This document shows positions 1-8,320 of a DNA stretch of 64,000 bases, piece after piece. The notes beneath the pieces are model-generated. The model saw only the letters and a program-made list of their open reading frames with translations, was not told the DNA's origin and searched no databases. The stretch is taken from NCBI RefSeq assembly GCF_037935975.1, contig NZ_CP149817.1, positions 4,650,001 through 4,714,000 of the forward strand. The letters run 5' to 3'. This DNA comes from Teredinibacter turnerae (GTDB lineage: Bacteria; Pseudomonadota; Gammaproteobacteria; Pseudomonadales; Cellvibrionaceae). A program made the position numbers and the translations under genes. The stretch's first letter is position 1; each line of letters starts with the position of its first letter.

Positions 1-2
1 TT

Positions 3-1640
3 GGCTTGTTTATCCCCATGGTGATGGGACAGCACGCGTTGCCGCTCACGCTCTTTAATTGGGACATCGTGGTCGGCATCGACAGCTGGGAACGTGTCAC
101 GCTCTGGTCGCTCGGCCTCAACACCTGCGCATTTGTCATTCTGTCGCTACTCACCCGGCAGTCCAATGATGAGAATTACAGTGCCGAACTCTGTGCAGAG
201 GATGAAATGAGCCACCCAATCCGGATGGCCCTGGATATTCGCGCACCGGAAGAAATCGTCGAGCGGCTGACTCACCGCATCGGCGAAACCACTGCGCGCG
301 CGGAAGTCAATCGCGCCCTGGAACAACTCGGGTTCAACGTGGGCGAAAGCCGCCCCTACGCGCTGCGCCGATTGCGCGACGAAGTTGAAGCCAACCTGTC
401 AGGGTTGATGGGGATCTCAATGGCCACCGAAATTATGGATAGCGAGCTGCCCTACAAAATTCCGGAAGTCGACGGCGTGGCGGATATCAACCTGATGGAG
501 AGCCGTGTCAATGAATATCGCGACCACCTTACCGGCCTCGCCGCCGAGCTGAACGACCTGCGTCTCTACCACCGGCGCACCCTGGAAGAGCTGCCAATGG
601 CGATCTGTTCGGTGGGCAAGGATATGGAAGTGCTGATGTGGAACAGTGCCATGGAGCAAATGACCGGCATTACCGCAGACCATGTTACCGGGTCACGCCT
701 GCCGCAGGTGCTCGAACCCTGGGGTGAGCTGTTGAGCCGCTTTGCCAATTCGAGCGCGCCACACTTCTATAAACAGGAAGTCGAGCTGGCGGGTAAAACC
801 CATTGGATTACGCTGCACCAGGCCGCAATTCACTCATCCCTGGCCCACAAGGCCAGCGGTCTGGTGATCATGCTGGAGGATGTGACCGAGATGCAGCTGC
901 TGGAGCAGGAACTGCTGCACAGTGAACGCCTCGCATCCGTGGGCCGGCTGGCTGCGGGCGTCGCTCACGAGATTGGCAACCCCGTGACCGGAATCGCCTG
1001 TATCGCACAAAATATGAAGTATGAAACTGAAGACGCTGACCTTTTGGAGTCTGTGGATCAGATACTCTCGCAAACCGATCGTGTAAGCCGCATTGTGCAT
1101 TCACTGGTAAATTTCTCGCACTCCGGTCAGCAGCCGCAAGAAGACAATGCGCAACTGCCCATCGAGCTGCGTGACTGTGCACAGGAAGCCATCGACCTCA
1201 TCAAATTACAGCAGAAGGGCGACATCACGTTCGAAAATACGGTCGACCCCGGTCTCACCGCCATGGGCGACACGCAGCGCATGATTCAAGTGCTGGTGAA
1301 CTTGTTATCTAACGCACGCGATGCCAGTCCGGATGGTGGACACATCATCGTGAATGGCGATCTGCGCAAGAACTGGGTGCACCTGTCGGTGACTGACGAA
1401 GGTACCGGAATCTCACCGGAGTTACGCGACCAAATCTTCGAGCCCTTCTTCACCACCAAAGAGCCTGGAGAGGGCACCGGGCTGGGCCTGGCGATGGTTT
1501 ACAGCATCGTCGAGGAACATGGCGGCCTGTTAGAGATCATAAGTCCTGTGGATGAGGTGTTACAAAAAGGCACAAAATTTGTGATTAAGCTACCCAAACC
1601 CCTTGAAACCGCTGCCACGACAGGTAACACTAGGCGTTAA
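3..1640 (+). CDS. cbrA: CbrA-like sensor histidine kinase (C-terminal part)
   Basis: C-terminal 545 or so residues of a membrane sensor kinase; the reading frame is open to the window edge, so the N-terminus lies outside. A hydrophobic segment at about residues 31-50 looks like the last helix of a sodium/solute symporter module, as in CbrA. A PAS domain follows (about 195-300), then a HisKA domain with the phospho-acceptor in AHEIGNP, then an ATPase domain with an N box ([11 protein letters not shown]), G1 (DEGTGIS), F box (FEPFFTTK) and G2 (GTGLGLAM). All catalytic boxes look intact. In pseudomonads CbrA phosphorylates CbrB to adjust carbon/nitrogen use. The identity is supported by the next genes (sigma-54 regulator, then pcnB, folK, panB), which is the Pseudomonas cbr order. 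Confidence 0.85.
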   Translation, partial: GLFIPMVMGQHALPLTLFNWDIVVGIDSWERVTLWSLGLNTCAFVILSLLTRQSNDENYSAELCAEDEMSHPIRMALDIRAPEEIVERLTHRIGETTARAEVNRALEQLGFNVGESRPYALRRLRDEVEANLSGLMGISMATEIMDSELPYKIPEVDGVADINLMESRVNEYRDHLTGLAAELNDLRLYHRRTLEELPMAICSVGKDMEVLMWNSAMEQMTGITADHVTGSRLPQVLEPWGELLSRFANSSAPHFYKQEVELAGKTHWITLHQAAIHSSLAHKASGLVIMLEDVTEMQLLEQELLHSERLASVGRLAAGVAHEIGNPVTGIACIAQNMKYETEDADLLESVDQILSQTDRVSRIVHSLVNFSHSGQQPQEDNAQLPIELRDCAQEAIDLIKLQQKGDITFENTVDPGLTAMGDTQRMIQVLVNLLSNARDASPDGGHIIVNGDLRKNWVHLSVTDEGTGISPELRDQIFEPFFTTKEPGEGTGLGLAMVYSIVEEHGGLLEIISPVDEVLQKGTKFVIKLPKPLETAATTGNTRR

Positions 1641-1698
1641 AATTTTCACCAGGTATGCCATGCGTACATTCTTTGGTGCAGCGATAAATAAAGAGATT

Positions 1699-3102
1699 AT
1701 GAGCAAAATACTAATAGTTGAAGACGAAGACATTATTCGCACAGCGCTGCGTAAGTTGCTCAACCGCAATAAATATGATGTCGAAGAAGCGGGCTCAGTG
1801 AGTGAAGCCACCAATAAATACAAGCTCGGCAATTTCGACCTGATCATTAGCGATCTTCGCCTTCCTGGCGCGCCCGGCACCGACCTCATTCAGATGGCCG
1901 GAGAGATTCCGGTGCTCATCATGACCAGCTATGCAAGCCTGCGCTCGGCCGTAGACTCAATGCGTATGGGCGCGGTGGACTATATCGCCAAACCTTTCGA
2001 TCACGATGAAATGCTGGCGGCGGTAAAACGGGTAATCGGCAAGTCCAGTGCCCGCAAGCAGCAATCGCAGGAACAACATACCGATGGCGATAACCAGGCG
2101 GCTATCGAAGGCATGATTGGCAGTAGCGCGGTAATGAAGTCGCTGTACGCCAAGATTCACAAAGTCGCCCCGACCAATGCAACGGTGCTGGTACATGGTG
2201 AAACCGGTACCGGCAAAGAACTGGTCGCTCACGCACTGCACGATGAAAGCCCTCGCCGCAGCCGCCCGCTTATCTCAGTCAACTGCGCGGCAATTCCGGA
2301 AACACTCATCGAGGCCGAACTCTTCGGTCACGAAAAAGGCGCATTTACCGGTGCCGCATCCACCCGCGAGGGCCTGGTGGCTGCCGCCGACGGCGGGACC
2401 CTGTTTCTGGACGAAATCGGCGAGCTGCCGCTGGAAGCCCAGGCGCGCTTGTTGCGCGTGCTGCAGGAAGGCGAGGTCCGCCCAATCGGCTCCGTGGAAT
2501 CGCGCAAAGTGGATGTACGCCTCATAGCAGCGACTCACCGGGACCTGGGCAAGCTTTCGCGCGAAGCCAAGTTCCGCGAAGACCTGTACTACCGGATCAA
2601 CGTTGTTCAGCTTAAATTGCCGCCGCTGCGCGAACGCGGTAAAGACATACTCGCGCTGGCGGAGGCTTTCGTCGAACGCTTCTGCCAGGAAATGGACAAG
2701 CCCGCGCTCAGCCTTACTCCAGAAGCTATCCAGGCGATTACCACTTACACATGGCCAGGTAATATCCGCGAGTTGGAAAACGCCATCCAACGCGCCGTTA
2801 TTCTTTGCGAAAACCAAACCGAGATCGATCACGAACAATTGGCGATCGATCTGGACCTTGTCCGGCTGGACGAAGATCCCCACGAACTCGCCCAAGCCAA
2901 TCGCGCCAGTAATAGCACCAAGCCGCGCAACGAACCCACAGAAGATCTCTCGCTAGAGGACTACTTCCAACGCTTCGTGCTCGAGCACCAGGATACAATG
3001 AGCGAAACCGAACTGGCCCGTAAGCTTGGCGTCAGCCGCAAGTGTCTCTGGGAGCGCCGCCAGCGCCTCGGTATTCCGCGCAGCAAGCCCACTCAAAAGT
3101 AA
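1699..3102 (+). CDS. cbrB: CbrB-like sigma-54-dependent response regulator
   Basis: NtrC-class activator of 467 residues. The receiver domain (1-120) has the acidic pocket (VEDED), phospho-acceptor Asp52 in SDLRLPG and the conserved Lys in AKPFD. The AAA+ domain has Walker A (GETGTGKE), the sigma-54 contact loop GAFTGA and Walker B ([11 protein letters not shown]). The C-terminus carries a Fis-type helix-turn-helix ([19 protein letters not shown]). An upstream in-frame ATG at 1603 would overlap cbrA and add 32 residues. I prefer 1699 because it begins the receiver fold directly and has a purine-rich AAAGAG ahead of it. The likely target lies immediately downstream: a sigma-54 promoter at 3332-3348 with repeated half-sites at 3166-3256. 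Confidence 0.9.
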   Translation: MSKILIVEDEDIIRTALRKLLNRNKYDVEEAGSVSEATNKYKLGNFDLIISDLRLPGAPGTDLIQMAGEIPVLIMTSYASLRSAVDSMRMGAVDYIAKPFDHDEMLAAVKRVIGKSSARKQQSQEQHTDGDNQAAIEGMIGSSAVMKSLYAKIHKVAPTNATVLVHGETGTGKELVAHALHDESPRRSRPLISVNCAAIPETLIEAELFGHEKGAFTGAASTREGLVAAADGGTLFLDEIGELPLEAQARLLRVLQEGEVRPIGSVESRKVDVRLIAATHRDLGKLSREAKFREDLYYRINVVQLKLPPLRERGKDILALAEAFVERFCQEMDKPALSLTPEAIQAITTYTWPGNIRELENAIQRAVILCENQTEIDHEQLAIDLDLVRLDEDPHELAQANRASNSTKPRNEPTEDLSLEDYFQRFVLEHQDTMSETELARKLGVSRKCLWERRQRLGIPRSKPTQK

Positions 3103-3165
3103 CCGCTCCCCCACCCCGCCGAATCCCGCTTTCCCTTCCCTCCAGCAACCGGACGTTGCTGGGGT

Positions 3166-3256
3166 GTTACCACACGCTAATAATCCGTTACTTGAGCCAG
3201 GGAACAATTGTTACCGAAACCTGTCACGCCGTAACAACCCCGAGACATAAAGTAAC
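3166..3256. promoter_or_regulatory. Five phased GTTAC half-sites, probable CbrB enhancer
   Basis: Five 5-bp half-sites lie at 3166, 3187 and 3210 (GTTAC) and 3231 and 3252 (GTAAC, the reverse complement). Start-to-start steps are 21, 23, 21 and 21 bp, about two helical turns. The central pair is extended to TTGTTAC-N16-GTAACAA (3208-3237). They sit about 80-190 bp upstream of a sigma-54 promoter, the usual place for an NtrC-type activator. The form resembles the inverted-repeat CbrB sites I recall from pseudomonads; binding by this CbrB is inferred. Confidence 0.7.
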
Positions 3257-3331
3257 GAATCACTGATTTTCAAGCGAATAAAATGGACCTCAAAAGTATC
3301 TATACCATTGTTTTATAAGGAAATTATTTTG

Positions 3332-3348
3332 TTGGCACGAGCTGTGCT
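3332..3348 (+). promoter_or_regulatory. Sigma-54 (RpoN) promoter of the CrcZ-like RNA
   Basis: TTGGCACGAGCTGTGCT matches the sigma-54 consensus, with GG (3334-3335) and GC (3346-3347) exactly 10 bp between first bases and the full TGGCACG block at -24. Transcription should begin near 3359, just before an A-rich tract. It follows a sigma-54 activator gene and the phased half-sites. Confidence 0.85.
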
Positions 3349-3358
3349 CTACATGATT

Positions 3359-3612
3359 CACAATAACAACAATAAAGAATAATAAGAAAGTGCTACATAG
3401 CAAATAACAACAATAAATAATAAAAAGAACAGAAGAAACACATAACAACAACAAATAATAACAACGAAAAAAGCGTATAAACTGACTTGTGTACCTTTGG
3501 AGAGGTGTTGCCCAAAAGGCAAACTAGCGGACAGGGAAGTGTCCAGTTGATAAAAAAACGATAAATCAACACAATCCAGATTAGACGGGAAAGCCTTCGG
3601 CTTTCCCGTTTT
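3359..3612 (+). ncRNA. crcZ: CrcZ-like Hfq/Crc-sequestering small RNA
   Basis: About 250 nt between the sigma-54 start and a strong terminator, with no convincing reading frame. The 5' half holds four clusters of A-rich AANAANAA elements (3362-3375, 3379-3390, 3402-3427 and 3442-3474), built from repeats such as AACAACAATAA. In pseudomonads such elements bind Hfq with Crc, and CrcZ, transcribed from a CbrB/sigma-54 promoter between cbrB and pcnB, titrates Hfq to relieve catabolite repression. Position, promoter type and motif content all match; length is shorter than the roughly 400 nt of Pseudomonas CrcZ. Alternatives such as an untranslated pcnB leader are weakened by the terminator. Confidence 0.8.
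3585..3612 (+). terminator. Terminator of the CrcZ-like RNA
   Basis: An 11-bp perfect stem (ACGGGAAAGCC with GGCTTTCCCGT, arms 3585-3595 and 3599-3609) with a TTC loop, followed by a short T run. It ends the small RNA ahead of pcnB. Confidence 0.85.
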
Positions 3613-3739
3613 GGTATCCGCCCCCCCCCGCAAAAAGAATGGCCGTGCTCTAAGCTTCTAAATGAATCGGCAGCGTTGTGGTAGACTGCGCGCCACACGT
3701 TGGTTTCAAGCCCAGCTACGGAGAGAAAGCCTTTCAGCA

Positions 3740-5134
3740 ATGCTAAAACAGCTACTGCAATTCAATAAATCCCGCAATGAGAAGCGATTTGGGAGCGCCC
3801 GAGGACCTCTCGGCGCCACTGTGATCCCTGAAAAAGCGCACAATATTCCGCGCGAGCTGATAAGTCGCAACGCCATCCGCGTTATCGACCAGCTGTTGGA
3901 TGCCGGTTACGAGGCTTATCTGGTCGGCGGCGGCGTGCGCGATCTGCTACTCGGCGGGAAACCCAAGGATTTCGACGTAGCTACCAGCGCAACCCCGGAA
4001 CAACTCCGCGGGATATTTCGCAATGCGCGTATTATCGGCAAGCGCTTTCAGATCGTTCACGTCCGGTTTGGACGGGAGATTATCGAAGTCACCACCTTCC
4101 GCGATAACCACGCGGTAGCGGACGATCATCAGCAGGCTAAACAGTCTGAACACGGCGTGTTACTGCGCGATAACGTCTATGGCAATCTAAAGACCGACGC
4201 CGAACGCCGGGACTTCACCGTCAACGCCCTGTACTACAATCCACGCAGCCGCGAATTGCTTGAATTCAGCACTGGTCTGGAAGATCTCAACGACCGGGTG
4301 ATCCGTATCGTGGGCGATCCGCAAACCCGCTACCGGGAAGACCCGGTGCGACTGCTGAGAGCCGTGCGCTTCGCAGCCAAGCTCGGGTTCACCATCGAAC
4401 CTGTTACCGAAGCGCCCATTCGCGAGCACGCCGATTACCTGACCCACATTCCCCCGGCCCGCTTGTTCGAGGAAGTGCTAAAACTGTTTATGTCCGGGTC
4501 GGCGACGGCCACGATCAACCTGCTGCGCGAATATCACTTGTTCAAGTATCTGTTCCCGGATACCGACTTCTGTATGGAAAATGGTCGTGAACCCGATCGG
4601 GCCATGGTTATGAACGCCGCAGCCAACACCGACAAGCGCATTCGCCAGGGCAAGAAAGTTACCCCGGCATTTATCTATGCGGCCTTCTTGTGGCCGGCGC
4701 TGCGCGCAAGCATGCGACACCTGGCGAAGGAGCAGAACTTGCCCACGCAGGAAGCCATGCAGCGGGCCGCGCAGGGCATCATCAGCCAGCAACTGGCGTA
4801 CACCAGTATTCCCAAACGCTTCCTGATCCCCATGCGCGAAATCTGGTCGTTACAGCTGCGGCTGCCACGCCGGCAAGGTCAGCGTGCCTTCACACTGCTC
4901 GAACACCCGCGCTTTCGCGCCGCGTACGACTTCCTGTTACTGCGTGAGGAATCTGGAGAGAACTGCCAGGGGCTCGGCGATTGGTGGACGCGGTTCCAGG
5001 CCGATAGCCAGGCGCGCGACCAGATGGTCGACGAGCTGTCACAGCCGCAAGCCGCGAACCCCGCCGCAGTTCGCCGTCCGAAGCGCCGCCGCCCACGCCG
5101 TTCCGGCAGCAATCCGCCCAGCAGCACCGACTAA
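3740..5134 (+). CDS. pcnB: Poly(A) polymerase I
   Basis: 464-residue nucleotidyltransferase that adds 3' A-tails to RNA and so marks it for decay. The N-terminal head has the family signature LVGGGVRDLLLG followed by KPKDFDVATSATP, whose two aspartates bind the metals. The RNA-binding middle contains GDPQTRYREDPVRLLRAVRF. The C-terminal tail is Arg-rich (RRPKRRRPRR), as in other PcnB proteins. I chose the ATG at 3740 because MLKQLLQ resembles PcnB N-termini and GGAGAG lies about 11 bases upstream; the ATG at 3662 would add 26 residues that look unrelated. First gene of a compact run with folK, the nucleoside kinase and panB. Confidence 0.93.
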   Translation: MLKQLLQFNKSRNEKRFGSARGPLGATVIPEKAHNIPRELISRNAIRVIDQLLDAGYEAYLVGGGVRDLLLGGKPKDFDVATSATPEQLRGIFRNARIIGKRFQIVHVRFGREIIEVTTFRDNHAVADDHQQAKQSEHGVLLRDNVYGNLKTDAERRDFTVNALYYNPRSRELLEFSTGLEDLNDRVIRIVGDPQTRYREDPVRLLRAVRFAAKLGFTIEPVTEAPIREHADYLTHIPPARLFEEVLKLFMSGSATATINLLREYHLFKYLFPDTDFCMENGREPDRAMVMNAAANTDKRIRQGKKVTPAFIYAAFLWPALRASMRHLAKEQNLPTQEAMQRAAQGIISQQLAYTSIPKRFLIPMREIWSLQLRLPRRQGQRAFTLLEHPRFRAAYDFLLLREESGENCQGLGDWWTRFQADSQARDQMVDELSQPQAANPAAVRRPKRRRPRRSGSNPPSSTD

Positions 5135-5140
5135 AATTTC

Positions 5141-5623
5141 GTGCAGGTTTTTATCGGACTCGGCAGCAACCTCGATAATCCCGCTGCGCAATTACAATCC
5201 GCGTTGGCCGCGATGCGTGCGCACGCAGCAATAACACTCATCTGCTGCTCACCGTTTTATCGCAGTATCGCCGTCGGCCCGCCACAACCCGACTATGTCA
5301 ACGCCGTTGCAGAACTGGATACCAGCCTTAACCCCGAACCGCTACTCGATGCCTTGCAGGCGATTGAAAATGATCACGGCCGCGTGCGGACGGAACACTG
5401 GGGCGCTCGAACACTGGATCTCGACCTGCTTCTCTACGGCGATGCCACCCTCAATACCCAGCGCCTGACCGTGCCGCACCCCTGGATGACAGCCCGCAAC
5501 TTCGTGCTTCGCCCCCTCTGTGATATCGCACCCAACCTGGTGATTCCCGGTGGCGACGCAGCGCGCAGCTACCTGGCGGACGTCGGCGACCAGGGGTTAG
5601 TTCGGTTAGACGAAGACAACTAG
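5141..5623 (+). CDS. folK: 2-amino-4-hydroxy-6-hydroxymethyldihydropteridine pyrophosphokinase
   Basis: 160 residues, normal for HPPK, which transfers pyrophosphate from ATP to the pterin in folate synthesis. The N-terminus FIGLGSNLDNP and the signature HWGARTLDLDLLLYGD, with its two metal-binding aspartates, are clear. The start is a GTG six bases after the pcnB stop. Lies in the same tight run as pcnB and panB, as in Pseudomonas. Confidence 0.93.
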   Translation: MQVFIGLGSNLDNPAAQLQSALAAMRAHAAITLICCSPFYRSIAVGPPQPDYVNAVAELDTSLNPEPLLDALQAIENDHGRVRTEHWGARTLDLDLLLYGDATLNTQRLTVPHPWMTARNFVLRPLCDIAPNLVIPGGDAARSYLADVGDQGLVRLDEDN

Positions 5624-5635
5624 AAGGACGCCACT

Positions 5636-6322
5636 TTGAGTGAACACGACATCCAACAGGTGGACCTGCAGGGTCAAACCATTCCTCGTTATATCGCCGT
5701 AGAAGGCCCGATCGGGGTAGGTAAAACGAGTCTAGCGCGAAGCCTCGCGCTTACCTTCAATTACGAAACCTTGCTCGAGCGAGCGGAAGATAATCCCTTT
5801 CTTGAGAAGTTTTACGCCAACGAAAAAAATGCCGCTTTACCGACCCAGCTATTCTTTTTGTTTCAACGCATGCAGCAGCTCAACGCGTTACAGCAACACG
5901 ACATGTTCGAACCGGTGCGCGTCGCCGACTTTTTGCTGGAGAAAGACCGCCTGTTTGCACAAGTGGTGCTGGACGACGACGCTTTGCGTATTTATCACCA
6001 GGTATACGATCACCTTACTATCGACGCGCCCAAGCCCGACCTGGTGATCTATCTGCAAGCGCCGGTTCAGGTACTTACTGAGCGAATCCAGCGACGGGGG
6101 GTCGCTTTCGAGCAAACCATCAGCGCCGCCTATCTGGAAGAACTCAATCAGGCGTATACGCGCTTCTTCCATTACTACGATGCAGCGCCATTGCTCATCG
6201 TAAATGCGGCAGACATCGACTGGGTAAATAACCCCGACGACTACCGCAACCTTGTCCAATATATGTTGACCATCAAAAGTGGGCGACATTACTACAACCC
6301 GCAGCCCACCATGCTGCGTTAA
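5636..6322 (+). CDS. Deoxynucleoside kinase
   Basis: 228-residue member of the deoxynucleoside kinase/dGK-dAK family, which phosphorylates salvaged deoxynucleosides with ATP. The P-loop is GPIGVGKTS (about residues 24-32); a DRLFA-type substrate motif (EKDRLFAQ) and the lid ERIQRRG are visible. Starts with TTG at 5636, preceded by GAAGGA. It sits between folK and panB with short gaps, so co-transcription is likely. Substrate preference cannot be read from sequence alone. Confidence 0.85.
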   Translation: MSEHDIQQVDLQGQTIPRYIAVEGPIGVGKTSLARSLALTFNYETLLERAEDNPFLEKFYANEKNAALPTQLFFLFQRMQQLNALQQHDMFEPVRVADFLLEKDRLFAQVVLDDDALRIYHQVYDHLTIDAPKPDLVIYLQAPVQVLTERIQRRGVAFEQTISAAYLEELNQAYTRFFHYYDAAPLLIVNAADIDWVNNPDDYRNLVQYMLTIKSGRHYYNPQPTMLR

Positions 6323-6336
6323 GTTTGGAGGCCCGA

Positions 6337-7155
6337 ATGGCGTACGCAAACACTGAAGCGCTTGAAAAATCTGTATCGATTAAAACCCTGCAGGCGATGA
6401 AAGATCGCGGCGAAAAATTTACCACCGTCGCGCTCTACGATGCGCCCATGGCCGCGATGGCGCAGAACTGTGGCGTTGAATCTGTGCTCGTGGGAGACAG
6501 CCTTGGCATGACGGTTTTAGGTTACGACAGCACCCTGCCCGTCACCATGGAACATATGATCTATCACGTAGAAGCTGTGGCCCGGGGCAACAAGAAGTCG
6601 CATATTATGGGCGACCTGCCCTTTATGACCTACGCCACACCAGAGCTGGCAATGCGCAATGCTACCCGTATTATGCAGGCGGGGGCACACGCGGTAAAAA
6701 TTGAGGGTGGTGCCTGGCTCGCCAGCACTGTCAGCATGCTGAGCGAACGGGGTATTCCCGTGTGCGCGCACCTGGGGCTCACCCCGCAGTCGGTGAATAA
6801 ATTTGGCGGCTTTCGTGTGCAGGGGCGCGAGCGTGAACAGGCGGAAACCATCCTCGCCGATGCCATGTTACTGGCCGACGCCGGCGCGGACCTTCTGGTC
6901 CTGGAATGCGTACCCGCCGAACTCGCAGCCCGCATCACCAAAGCGATCCCGATTCCCACCATTGGCATTGGCGCTGGCCGTGATACTGACGCTCAGGTAC
7001 TTGTGATCAACGATATTTTAGGGCTCACCGAAACACCCCCAAAATTCTCGAAAAACTTCCTCAGCGAAGCGGGCGATATTCCCAAGGCATTAAAAAAATA
7101 CGTGGCGGATGTGAAAGCTGGCGTGTTCCCTGAAGACAGCCATATTTTTAGTTAG
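6337..7155 (+). CDS. panB: 3-methyl-2-oxobutanoate hydroxymethyltransferase
   Basis: 272 residues. Adds a hydroxymethyl group from methylene-tetrahydrofolate to ketoisovalerate, the first step to pantothenate. Motifs include ALYDAPMAAM near the N-terminus, VLVGDSLGM and the C-terminal LPxFSKNF-like region (PPKFSKNF). The ATG at 6337 is chosen over an in-frame TTG at 6325 because GGAGG (6327-6331) lies five bases ahead of it. panC and panD are not downstream here but at 21.6-22.9 kb on the other strand. The stop codon abuts a sequence similar to the ends of the repeat at 51.2 kb. Confidence 0.93.
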   Translation: MAYANTEALEKSVSIKTLQAMKDRGEKFTTVALYDAPMAAMAQNCGVESVLVGDSLGMTVLGYDSTLPVTMEHMIYHVEAVARGNKKSHIMGDLPFMTYATPELAMRNATRIMQAGAHAVKIEGGAWLASTVSMLSERGIPVCAHLGLTPQSVNKFGGFRVQGREREQAETILADAMLLADAGADLLVLECVPAELAARITKAIPIPTIGIGAGRDTDAQVLVINDILGLTETPPKFSKNFLSEAGDIPKALKKYVADVKAGVFPEDSHIFS

Positions 7156-7176
7156 GCCCTGTTAGCGCTAACTATT

Positions 7177-8154
7177 TTAATCGTTCTTTTTTACCGCACT
7201 GTTTGCCGTTGTAAAGTTGCTCGCGAGCCAGTCGAGCAACAATCCGTCGACCCGCTGCGGCTGCACCATGTGAATCAGGTGACTGCCGCCGTCGATACGC
7301 TCCACTCTCACCCCGGCGGGCGTTTTTAATGCGGCAGCAAAATCCGCGTTTCGTGGATCAACCAGCGTGTCTTCGTTGCCCTGAATGACCATCATCGGTA
7401 CCGAAAGGTGCGACCAGTAGTCACTCATCGCCGCAATATTTTCATCAAGCGCCAGGGCTTCATCGTTCGCGTAACAAATTTCCCGGGGCAGCAGTGGTCT
7501 CACCCACGGCCAGGCGAGCACAGTGTTGTACCATTTTTCTTCGAGATACTCTGCGCTCAGATCGCCGGCGATCACCACCACCGAATCCACCGCTTGCGGG
7601 TAGACCATTGCTATCATCGGTACCAGGCTCGCGCCGAACGAGTGACCGACCAGAGTTAATCGCGCATTCGGGTAGTCTTCACGCAAGTGCAACAGCAGTG
7701 GTGCGATCAACCCCGCCTGCTCGCCAAGCGATGTTTCAACACGCTCTTTTTCAAAAAAAGATCCGCCCCAGGACGGGGGATCGACGGCAACCAGCACAGC
7801 CTGCGTCGCCAGGCGCCGATCCGCAAGCTGCTGGCCAAAACTGCGCCAGTCACCGGGCGTACCATGCACAAACACCAGCAGTTCAGTCACCTCGTTGGCG
7901 GTTAAAGCACCGGCGTTGAACTCTAACTGTTCGCGCACCGTATAATGGAGTCGAGCGCGCTTCACCATGATGTGATCCGATTGAATAACCTGCTGCTGGT
8001 AAAGCGCGTCAGCCAGTGACTCGGTTTCTTCGATAACTTTGGGCATGCACCCAGTCAGGCCAATTGCCGGCAGTACGGCAAACCATAACACGATTTTTTG
8101 TAGGGATTTTATTTCACACCAAAGGCGGGTTATTCTCATAAATTGGCACCACAT
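7177..8154 (-). CDS. Alpha/beta-hydrolase lipoprotein
   Basis: Up to 325 residues; start is uncertain (ATG at 8154 or 8139, with no strong ribosome site seen). A hydrophobic segment ends in a lipobox-like IGLTGC, so the mature protein is probably membrane-anchored. The alpha/beta-hydrolase fold shows the oxyanion stretch HGTPGD, nucleophile elbow GHSFGAS, acid in NEDTLVDP and histidine in GGSHLIHM, so a catalytic triad is present. Substrate is unknown. It is convergent with panB and divergent from ppc, and looks like a monocistron. Confidence 0.75.
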   Translation of the reverse strand: MWCQFMRITRLWCEIKSLQKIVLWFAVLPAIGLTGCMPKVIEETESLADALYQQQVIQSDHIMVKRARLHYTVREQLEFNAGALTANEVTELLVFVHGTPGDWRSFGQQLADRRLATQAVLVAVDPPSWGGSFFEKERVETSLGEQAGLIAPLLLHLREDYPNARLTLVGHSFGASLVPMIAMVYPQAVDSVVVIAGDLSAEYLEEKWYNTVLAWPWVRPLLPREICYANDEALALDENIAAMSDYWSHLSVPMMVIQGNEDTLVDPRNADFAAALKTPAGVRVERIDGGSHLIHMVQPQRVDGLLLDWLASNFTTANSAVKKND

Positions 8155-8320
8155 AATTTCTTATATACGAGGATAGTGACTGTCGAATTCTGGAATCCCT
8201 CCCGTGAAACCCATACAATGCATGTCCCGTCAGTAATTTGATAGTCGCTTACCAGGGCTATTCCCACAGAGTTGTTCAGGTTAATCAAATCTATCATTCA
8301 CCCGAGAAAAAGATTTTACT

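Noticed and set aside
3358-3740. Minus-strand frames across the small RNA
   Set aside because: They read as Leu/Val/Phe/Cys-rich nonsense from the antisense of the A-rich tract, and the plus strand carries promoter and terminator.
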